A stretch of 64,000 bases of DNA. Origin: Neoceratodus forsteri (taxonomy: Eukaryota > Chordata > Ceratodontiformes > Ceratodontidae). Location of the stretch: assembly GCA_016271365.2 (NCBI GenBank), contig CM057452.1, positions 1,244,059,001 through 1,244,123,000 of the forward strand. The letters run 5' to 3'. The position numbers and the translations under genes were made by a program. Positions 56,271 through 64,000 of this stretch are shown piece after piece (the first letter of the stretch is position 1; each line of letters opens with the position of its first letter). The notes below the pieces were generated by a model that saw nothing but the letters and a program-made list of their open reading frames with translations, did not search any database and was not told the DNA's origin.

Positions 56271-57945
56271 AGGTCAGTCTTGCGGCACAGTGCCACGTCC
56301 GCCTTGGATGCGTGGGCGGCCCCGCCAAGACCCAGCAGCACTGGCAGGCTGAGCATGGGCCTCATGGGGTGGCAGCGATGGTCCACCAGTGGTTCCACTG
56401 CGTGAACACGACTGTGCCCGCACAGGTGTCTGCAGCACACCGAACAAACCTGCACCAGGAGTGCTGGGGATGCCCACAGCTGAACCCGGTGTCAACAGGG
56501 TGGGTGTCGCATGATGCTGGGAATGGGGAGTGGATAGCAAACTGCATGGTGTGAGTGACACATGGGCACCTGACTGTGTGACCATTGTGGCCACGACAGC
56601 GACCAACACCTGTGGTAGCCTATCAATGGCAGCGGTCACATCCTCCCACAAATGGTCAATCCATGATGGGATCCTATCGGTGTCCCTACTGTGTTGTGCC
56701 ACAACCCGCTCCAGGGCCACACACAGTGCCTCCACGGAAGTTGTAAGCCGCATCTGCTGCTGTACTGATGCCTGCAGCAGGTGGGTGTGCTCGTCAAAGA
56801 GGTCATCTGCCACCTCAGCAACCTGTCCCTCAGGGTATGGAAGGGCCTGATGTTCAGCACCCCTTGAGGGTGGGCACTGCTCACCAGGGCCAGGTATGGG
56901 CAAGTCCACAGGTGGTGCACAGATGCCATCGCTGAGCCCTGTACCCCCAGTCCTGGTGGGTGACTGCTGCTGCTGCCCCTCCACCTGCTGTGCCCAACGG
57001 ATAGGCTATTCCGCTGCTGTGGCTTCAACAGTGCCACTGACCTGACCAGCCACTGGTGCTGCCCAACCGGTGCTGACAGGTGCAGCCTGGGACTGTACTG
57101 ACATGCTGGCACACATGTCATAACCAGCCAGGTCGATGGGCGTGTGCTGTCCTGCTGTGTGTCCATTCTGTGACACACACATGTCACTGCCCATAATGGT
57201 CATTGCATCATCAGTGGTGCAGGTCTGTGCCACAGCCACAGACACAGCATGCTGGCATGCTTGGATGCCAGACCGCTGGGACACAGGAAGGGCCTCCCCC
57301 ACACCTGTCTCAATGACAGTTGACAGCCAGGTGGATCCACTGTTGCAAGGCACACCAGCTACCTGCGGAGGTGGATGGTCCCTCCTCCAACTCCAGATGG
57401 CTGTCCGCAGTGGACAGACCCTCCACTGCTGACCCCTGCAGAAGTGCAGGATCTGTAAAAGAAAGTAAGGACATGTTAGTGCATGTGATCTACCTTCCCC
57501 CCAGACCATAATGTACCATGCAGTGATGGGCTACCTCCTGTCTGGAAGCCACCTCCTGGAACGCCCTCAATGGCACTGCGCTGCATGCTTGCAGCAAGCC
57601 TGTCCACTGCCGGAGTCAGCTGCACCACCTCCGGCTTGCTCCCGCTGTTGCAGCACGTGCCTTCCTGATGGCAGCCACCTTCTCCTTCACCCTCTTCCTG
57701 TCAGTATCCATCTTCTTCTTACACTCCTGCACAGAGCGCTGGTGGCTGCTGTGCAGGTTGATGGCACGTGCCACCCCCTCCCATGCAGCAGCACAGGCCT
57801 GAGGGGTGCCCCACCATCCACTGAGCAGTGGCTCCTGATCGATGTAGGCCTCGAAGAGTGCATCCGTCTTGGCCTTGGTAAGATTGGGCCTCCTCTTCTG
57901 CCCACCATCATCATCCTCACCCTCACCCAGTCCTTGCTCGGTCAT
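56271..57945 (-). pseudogene. Harbinger Myb/SANT-like protein, long form, broken
   Basis: The start codon is ATG 57945 on minus. Residues about 20-100 form a SANT/Myb-like domain (RPNLTKAKTDALFEAYI, AAAWEGVARAIN, RSVQECKKKMDTDRKRVKEK), the DNA-binding partner known in Harbingers. A one-base shift lies near 57645. Exon 1 ends 57535; a small intron 57534-57453 (GTAG..ACAG) joins FQTG to DPALLQGSAVEGL. A 7-base frame disruption lies near 57357. The Gln/Thr/Ser-rich middle carries a TAG at 57008-57006. The last part 56984-56274 has a helical block (HLLQASVQQQMRLTTSVEALCVALERV) and a Ser/Pro-rich end. It probably helps import the transposase and bind the ends. Some breaks could instead be unrecognised introns. 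Confidence 0.78.
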
Positions 57946-58721
57946 TTTTCAGCCTGTATGGGTGACAGTGGTGACCTGTGACTGTGCAGTACAAAGCAAG
58001 TCCCTGTGACCACAGTCCAGAACACCACACAGCATGCAACTCACCTATAAACTGCAGTAACTGAATATGGCCACTGTAGAACAGTGTCACAGTTTTATGG
58101 TGCAATCCATGCAAATTAGGTGTGAAGCAACTTTAATGAGATGCAAATCGTGCTGCTGTGCCATTGAATGGCTGATCGGATGATTTGCCTATGATGGCTG
58201 AATATCGCGCTGTTGCTCTTTGTGCAATAGGGTTGAACGTGCTCAGCCAATGGCGCAGTTCTGTGGCTGCGTAGTACACCGCACTGCACATGGCCAGGTA
58301 GTTTACGCAGGCATCTGTCATGCTGATGATGTGCTGTGCATGGTAGGCAATTCAGGGCATGGCCACCATTGTGCCAGTGGCACTACGGCGAGGGTCACTA
58401 CATGGTGCTGTGGCACAACTGCGCAATAGTTCACTGTGGCAATGGCACACAGGCGACCAATTGTGCTAGATGCATAGATGTCTGATGGCGCAGTGCGTGG
58501 CCTTGCGTCAGAGACCCATGACCCTGTGCCTGATCTTTGCCCCCTTGGCGCTATACATCTGGCATGTCTGCAGCTCTATCATGCTGTTCGGTGACAGTGC
58601 GATAGGGAATGACGGTGGTGTACTGACAGCGTGATAGAGAATGGCAGCGATGTATTGCACAGCAATTTCACGTGGGGTTGCCGCGCTGCGGAGCACCATA
58701 TTGCCTACTATAGTGCTGGAG
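57946..58721. promoter_or_regulatory. Divergent intergenic region between the two SANT-like genes
   Basis: 776 bases between divergent start codons. It holds further GCGC motifs (AATATCGCGC 58202, ATGGCGCAG 58252, TGCGCAATAG 58421, GGCGCAGTG 58488) like those at the element ends. A shared promoter, possibly bound by the SANT-like proteins, is an inference. Confidence 0.45.
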
Positions 58722-59881
58722 ATGGCATGCAGGAGAGACCCTCAATGGAGTGCCCTTGAGCTGGCCAACCTTGAGGCCATTGTGGAGCCACACTATGGCC
58801 CACTCTTTGCTGAGATGCCACTGGACAGGGCCAGGACCGAGGTCTGGCAAGAGGTGGCCAATGACCTGAAGGCGGCCATTGGCTGCAGAAGGATGGCTGA
58901 GCAGTGCAGGCACCTGTATGGTGACCTGCGACGGAGGGAACCGGAGCGACTGGCACATCTGCGGTCGCACGCCAGGAGGGGCGTGGTGCCTCATCCAGGT
59001 GGGTGATACATGTACACACCTGTATGGTCCATATGGGTAACACTGTGTTATGTGTCCAGCACATAGGGGAGGGATGGTCTAGGGTTGGCTGTGGCGGTGT
59101 TTACAGGGTATGGGATGGATGGGTTTGGCTGGGTGGGTGGGCACACACATTGGGGCAGGGGGAATATGCTTTGGGTTTGTACTGATGTGTTTCTCTCCTT
59201 TTGTTTCCCACAGGTGTGGCAGAGTGGAGGAGGGCCAAGGAGCAGCAGCGGAGGGTGGTGGAAGCTGAACGTGAGCGTGTCGGGGAACAACCCCAACACC
59301 AGCGACAACCTGATGAGGGTGAGTGCCATGACACCATGATTGCTATTGCATGCTGTGTGACAGGGTGGGGAGCAGGGCATGGCCACCATCCATGGATGCC
59401 ACTGCCATGCACACGACATGTGACAGTCAGCACTGTCCAGTGGCACTGAATGTCTGAAAGTGCGTCAATGGTGGTCCATGTGTGTACTGGGCACATGACT
59501 GTGGCACTGCCTGCCCACCGCATAGCCACGTTACTGTACAGCCTTGGTTGTGCTGTGCTGGACATGGGTGGTGTGTGTGTGTGTGCAGTGGTACACATGG
59601 CTGTTGCTGCCTGGTTGGACATGTCTTGTGCACACGGTCACTGTGGGTGGGTGCACACCATCACAGGAGCGGGGCACATGGCTGTATGCCATGCATGATG
59701 GGTGGGCTGCAGGGGGATGGACAGTCACACCCATTGACTCTGACCCCTTGTCCTAGGTGTGCAGATACTCATCAGGATAGAGTGGTCCATCCAGGATCTG
59801 GTTCGTGTGGCAGCGGAATCCCCTTGTCATACTACAGGACATTCATCGGCATGGGGTGAGGAGGAGAAGGCGATCCTATGA
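58722..59881 (+). CDS. Second SANT-like protein of the Harbinger, three exons
   Basis: Exons 58722-58998, 59214-59318 and 59757-59881 total 507 bases, giving 168 residues and TGA at 59879. All junctions are GT..AG (GTGGGT, GTGAGT donors; CCCACAG, TCCTAG acceptors) and the frame stays open throughout. Residues 6-75 resemble a SANT/Myb-like fold (DPQWSALELANLEAIVEPHY, EVWQEVANDLKAA, RMAEQCRHLYGDLRRRE). Then follows a highly charged helix (EWRRAKEQQRRVVEAERERV) and a short C-terminal part (RIEWSIQDLVRVAA). The ATG at 58722 is chosen because the domain starts right after it; an upstream in-frame ATG at 58641 is possible. It diverges from the long SANT-like gene. Exact role unknown; DNA binding with the transposase is inferred. 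Confidence 0.7.
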
Positions 59882-61539
59882 ACAGCCCCAGGCAGTGGAG
59901 GAGCAGGCAGGATGCCACTGATGGAGCAGAACCTCCCCCCTTTGACTGGCCCTCACACCCTGCCTTTCCTCTCCTTTTTGTTCACCCCTGCCCCTTACCC
60001 ACCCCCACCTTGTTCCTGTCCCTCCACCCCATTTATGTATATATATGTATATAGTTGTTGTTGTTATATTTTTTGAATATAGTAATTTTGATATGAATAC
60101 TGTAGTGGTCTCTGATTTGCATCTGGCTATAGATGTTCAGTTGCAGTGGTGTGCATGGCATCTGGTGTGGTTCAGTCATGGGTATGTGTGTGTGTGCGTG
60201 GGGAAGTGTCTCTGGTGTGGGAGTGGCTATCAGTCGGTATCTGTGGTGTGTGTTGTTCTCTGTGCATTGCATTACTGTGTGCAGTGGTCCATGGTACCTG
60301 CTCTGTGTCCATTGTGCCCCTGTCAACCTGTCCTTGGCCTGTGCAGCTGACACCCTTTGCATGTCAGTGGCCTGCGAGGTCTGCTGCTTAGTCAGTGGTG
60401 GCTGTCCCTGCAGGTCATCCATTGTGACTGTCACAATGCTGGGTTGCCTCCTGTCACTGGTGAGGTGCATGTTTGCCTCAGGTGACACTGTGGCCTCCAC
60501 AGTTGCTGTCTCACCTCCATGCTGTGGCTTGTGTGTGTTGCAGGGGCTGTGCACCACTGTCTGTGACTTGTGATCCAGGTATATGCTGGTGGTGTACAGG
60601 GCCACAGTTCATGCACAGGGTGGGTGTCACCCCTGTGCCATGGTGGACTGCAGGCTGTGTGTGCATAGTTTACATGGGCCCACACTGGGGGCTTGGTTGC
60701 CACACTACTGCGTCCCTGTGTTGGTGTTCCTGAGGGTATGGGTGTGTGTTTGCTCTGCACTGTGTTGCATCTGGTGTGCTGCATGCTTCCATGCAGCACT
60801 GTGGGTGTCTGTGCTGGCTGCTGTGGCTCATGGTGGGTGGCGCTGTGACACTTGTCTACTGTGCAGGGTGCTGTATCAATGGCGGTGGTGTCAGGGGCAT
60901 GCCCTTTCCTGTGTGGGGTAGCTCTTGTGGTGATACATGTTCGGTCTCTCAGCTGTGCCTCAGGGGGATTGCAGGTGTTGGCACTGTGTCTGCCATTGTT
61001 GCATTGCCATGTGCTGCAACTCACTACTGGGTGCTCATGGTGGGTCTGGCTTATATGGTTCTGTGGTACACGGGGTTGCAGTGTGACATTGGGGGGTATG
61101 CATGGGGATTCCTGCAGTGAAGGTCACTGCTCATGGGGGATGTCTTGGGGTCACGGTGCAGGGTGTGCTGTGCACGAGGGGGGACTGCTGTACCATGGGG
61201 TGGTCCGCCCTCCTTGTGTGGCAGTCTCACCTTGCCGGTGGGTGTGCTGTGGCACCATGGCCCAGCTGTGCTTTGTTTGGTTGTCCCCATGGGCCGGTGG
61301 ATATTCCATCCCTCCCCCAGTTGTGCTGTGCTTGGGGTGTGGGGGTGCATTGTCAGTTCTGCAGTGTGTTCCTGTGCCCATCTGTTGAATGGGTGGTGGG
61401 CCCCTACCTCCCTGGTTGTGCAGTTCCATTGCTCTGCTGCTGGGGGGCTCCCTGCTTGTGCTGTGGCGCCTCTGGGCTGCTCAGCTGGGCTGCCCTTGTT
61501 GCGCTGTAGCGAATCGTATCTGCTCAGCTTCCTCTTCCT
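59882..61539. other. Non-coding right arm of the Harbinger
   Basis: About 1.65 kb, TG-rich on plus. It follows the last exon. Long frames on both strands reflect the skewed composition and have no domain signal. The first 150 bases are CCCC/CCTT-rich and may be the 3' UTR. TATATA near 60035-60050 is the only AT-rich point. Confidence 0.55.
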
Positions 61540-61685
61540 AGTTGCGTTATGGCGCAAGCTGTGCGATATTCAGACGTTAGCTGTTTGCGCAATTTGGCTT
61601 GCTCCATTTTTGAATATCGCGTCTATTGCGCATGGGCGCAATGGACTTGTGCTTGCTCCTGATATTGCACACTTTTTGGGCGCAG
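61540..61685 (+). promoter_or_regulatory. Right subterminal region with GCGCAA motifs
   Basis: TTGCGTTATGGCGCAAGC (61541), TTTGCGCAATTTGG (61583), TATTGCGCATGGGCGCAATGG (61624-61644) and GGGCGCAGT (61678). GAATATCGCG (61612) echoes TGATGGCTGAATATCGCGC at 58194. Likely recognition sites near the end. Confidence 0.55.
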
Positions 61686-61701
61686 TTTGAATATCCAGCC
61701 C
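61686..61701 (-). repeat. Harbinger terminal inverted repeat, right
   Basis: TTTGAATATCCAGCCC on plus; reverse complement of the left end with one difference. Confidence 0.9.
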
Positions 61702-61704
61702 ATT
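61702..61704. repeat. Harbinger target-site duplication, right (ATT)
   Basis: ATT, as at 54009-54011. Confidence 0.8.
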
Positions 61705-62900
61705 ATCTTTAAAGGAAAACACAGAAGCAAAATATGAATTAAATATGTTTGCTGTTTCTAAGTCTGAACTGATAATATTATTATTATGGACAATAGGTCC
61801 AATCTTCCTAGTGGTATTCTTCTTACTGTTTAAATAAGAATATAAAGATTTATGAGAGTCTTTAGTGTGTGCTATTTTAAATTCTAAAGTCTTTTTTGCT
61901 TTTTTTATAGTATGTTTAAGCAATTGCAGTGTGGATTTGTATTTTAAATAAATTATTTCCCTGTCTGGGGATTCCTTCTTGTTAAGTTATTGAAATAACC
62001 TTATTTTTTTAATTAGATATTGAATTTTTTTTATTAAACCATCTGGGTGTCCTCCCTTTTATGTTATATTTTTTAACTAAGGGGATATATGCCTTCTCAG
62101 TTTTGTGAATTAAAGTTTTTAATAAAATCGAGGCATCATTTACTGATAGATGCTGCATAAGGGCTTCCCTAGATTTATTTACAAGTAATTTGTTTATATT
62201 ATTAAAGTTAGTTTTATCATAATTTCTAAAAGTAGTGAATTTTGAAACACTAGGGTGTAACATCTGCAGGGGAAAAAAGAATGGCCAAATGGTCACTTGT
62301 GTGAAGTGATACCCTTATGTGAATATCAGAGATAGTATTTTTTATATTAGATATTACAAGATCTAAAATGTTAGGACCTCTGGTTGGAGTAGTAATAAAT
62401 TGTGAGAGGCCATATTCAGAGAGACAGAACAAAAAAAGTTTGTCTTGACTAGTAGTGCCCCTTAAGATGTCCAATCAATACTGGGGAAATTAAAATCACC
62501 TAATATAATAGTATCCCCTTTTTCAGAAAAATAAGAAATATCATTTAAGAGGGCCAGATCATAATTAGAATCCTGTGTAGGGGGCCTATAACATGAGCCC
62601 AAAAATATGTGAGATAGTCCTTTGAATTGAACAAAAACCCAGATACTTTCTGTCATAGTAGAGTATTGAATTTCATGAGAATCATATATTGTCTCAAATA
62701 TATAGACACACGCCACCACCCTGTTTATTCAGTCTATCGTTATGATAAAGTTTGTAGCCTTGAATGGATTTCACTAGAGTGGATGGATTGGCCCCCCAGG
62801 TTTCTGTAACTGCTATGATTCCTATATTATGAGTAAGTATAATTGTTTCTAATTCAGATATTTTAGACAGATTTAAAGATCGAGCATTTAATGACAAAAC
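61702..62900 (-). pseudogene. CR1-like LINE ORF2p, endonuclease and linker (right of the Harbinger)
   Basis: On minus: VLSLNARSLNLSKI (about 62900), IGIIAVTETWGAN (about 62810), GYKLYHNDRL and GGGVCLYI (62697), SCYRPPTQDS, TIILGDFNFPSIDW (about 62495), TTPTRGPNILDLVISN and LHTSDHLAILF (about 62305). All catalytic blocks (Asn, Glu, Asp/Asn, Asp/His) are conserved, but frames shift near 62700, 62465 and 62250. The linker (TRKIGPIV, ETANIFNSYFASVFSFKDN) ends at 61702, where the Harbinger starts; NVFSSLQ at 54011 continues it. Confidence 0.83.
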
Positions 62901-63139
62901 TTTACAAAAAACTGGAATCTTGGTACATTTCAGAGACTTGGGACTAACCTCATGCTCCCCCTTTTTTTCTAGTTTAAAAGAGCATTGAATTTTTTCAGCA
63001 GAGATTTCCTACGAAGGGAACTACCATGTCTGCTGAGATGGAATCCATACCAACAGTACAGAGAAGGCTTGTAATAAAAATCTTCCCAAAGAGTAATACT
63101 GGGAATGTCCTGTTTGAAATACCATTTACATAGTCATTC

Positions 63140-64000
63140 ATTAATTTGTTAAATTTTATTAGAAATAGTATCAGTAGCCCTTGGAATTGGTAAGATTTCT
63201 GAAAAACTAACTCTACACCCTTTATTGATCAATAAGTTGCTTAAAGCAATAATAGCATGCTTAATATGTTCAAAATTATCATATAATACATTGTTGGTTC
63301 TGGCATGAATGATTACCAAAGGATTACTACCTGTTTTACTTAAAACATCAGGCAGCAAAGTAGTAATATCAGAAATCTTTACACCATGAAAACTGGAGCG
63401 TGTATGATTTAATTTGTCAGGATTACATGTGATGCGGTCAATGTGTTTAATCATTGAATCCCCAAGTATAAAAGTCTGCCTAGGCTGAAGGTTGGAAGAG
63501 ACTATAGAACTACTGTTTGTATTTTGATTTAATGACAAATTAAAAATGGGTGATAAAGTATCTTCTACCAAAGTAGTAATTAACTTCTTTGGTGTGTGAA
63601 TTTTAACTGTGCACTAGAAGTTACTAAATTGTTAATAATTGGAGACTGATTAACAGTCTCATGAGGTGGGGAACAGGTGAGTATGAAACAGTCTTCCACC
63701 TCCAAGGGAAGAAATTTATTGTGTAATGTAAGTGGTGGAACATTATAAATCTGACCTCCTTGATGTTTAGCTTTCTTTTTTGTTACTGTTGCCCAATAGT
63801 TTGTGGTAACCTGATTTGTCACCATTTCAGGAACAGACCCTGGGGAATAATCTGGGATGCCATATTATCTTTGAACTTTTCCAGCAGTTCTATTTCCTCA
63901 TTCAGTGGTCCAAAAGTGGACTTTATAGCCCCAGTGTGAAGCAGCCTAGTAATTTCTTCCTGAAGAGTATCTATCAGGAGGCATTTGTCACAAATAAAAT
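63140..64000 (-). pseudogene. CR1-like LINE ORF1p: Cys motif, coiled coil, SGNH esterase
   Basis: It runs off the right edge. At the edge, minus reads ICDKCLLIDTLQEEITRLL, a CxxC followed by a coiled coil like other CR1 ORF1 proteins. Then comes a linker with frame changes near 63835 and 63575. The esterase part has FILGDSMIKHID (GDS block, about 63470), LVIIHARTNNVLYD (GTND changed to RTNN, about 63300) and VSFSEILPIPRA (about 63205). A GFHLSRHGS block near 63045-63020 gives the catalytic His, in a shifted frame. The esterase domain is a known feature of CR1 ORF1; its role in transposition is not settled. Confidence 0.8.

Larger units (their letters stand above)
54012..61701 (+). mobile_element. 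Harbinger (PIF/Harbinger) DNA transposon, 7,690 bp, three genes
   Basis: It has 16-bp terminal inverted repeats (54012-54027 and 61686-61701) with one mismatch, a 3-bp ATT duplication, and GCGC-rich subterminal regions. It is far richer in G+C and CpG than the flanks. It encodes a DDE transposase (plus), a long Myb/SANT-like protein (minus) and a second SANT-like protein (plus). Harbingers usually have a transposase and one Myb-like gene, so the third gene is unusual. The element lies inside a minus-strand LINE. Confidence 0.9.

Noticed and set aside
60033..61690. Long frames on both strands (up to 197 codons) in the right arm of the Harbinger
   Set aside because: Composition is TG/CA-rich, which depletes stops. 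The peptides are low-complexity with no domain and no splice context.
1..64000. Host protein-coding exons, CRISPR arrays, operons, rRNA
   Set aside because: No exon set with host-gene domains, no spacer-repeat array, and no ribosome-binding sites or operon layout were found; recognisable coding is all from transposable elements.

Overview
This is non-genic nuclear DNA from a vertebrate with a large, repeat-rich genome. No host gene, tRNA or rRNA gene, CRISPR array or bacterial-style operon is supported. LINEs of four lineages (L1, CR1, L2 and a Rex1-like group) occur beside a Penelope-like element, a MIR-type CORE-SINE, a tRNA-derived SINE and a Harbinger DNA transposon. CR1 elements with an esterase ORF1, L2, CORE-SINE and Penelope together point to an amphibian, a lobe-finned fish or a non-mammalian amniote. 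The species cannot be named from this sequence.

Layout. 1-10.6 kb is an L1 nest: an old minus-strand L1 (L1-A) is broken at 648 by a younger minus-strand L1 (L1-B) and at 1901-1915 by a full-length plus-strand L1 of 7,023 bp (L1-C) with a 15-bp target-site duplication; a CR1 3' fragment follows. 10.6-15.5 kb holds a LINE-tailed SINE, a tRNA-type SINE and a decayed Rex1-like copy hit by a CORE-SINE. 15.5-22.7 kb holds a minus-strand Rex1-like LINE with a 331-bp insertion, a plus-strand L2, and a CR1-like remnant. 24.1-25.0 kb is a minisatellite of about 145 bp per unit. 26.2-30.2 kb is a minus-strand CR1 with ORF1 and a long 5' UTR, then a plus-strand Rex1-like 3' half. 32.5-36 kb contains Penelope-like pieces. 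36.4-44.1 kb is a minus-strand CR1 split by a near full-length plus-strand CR1 (37496-42370). 45.2-50.5 kb is a minus-strand L2 split by a 2.4-kb 5'-truncated L1 with a 16-bp duplication. 51.3-52.4 kb is AT-rich, with a dispersed near-palindromic motif and a 135-bp foldback. 52.4-64.0 kb is a minus-strand CR1-like LINE split by a 7,690-bp Harbinger (54012-61701).

The Harbinger is the most notable object. It has 16-bp terminal inverted repeats, a 3-bp duplication, and three intron-containing genes: a DDE transposase (plus strand, one premature stop), a long Myb/SANT-like protein (minus strand, several breaks) and a second, shorter SANT-like protein (plus strand) whose three inferred exons join with no break. 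Taking out the element and one copy of the duplication restores the reading frame of the LINE it entered.

The LINE proteins are all damaged, so most entries are pseudogenes. The insertions into coding frames are clean enough to order events: old L1-A before L1-B and L1-C, minus CR1 before plus CR1, L2 before L1, CR1-like before Harbinger.
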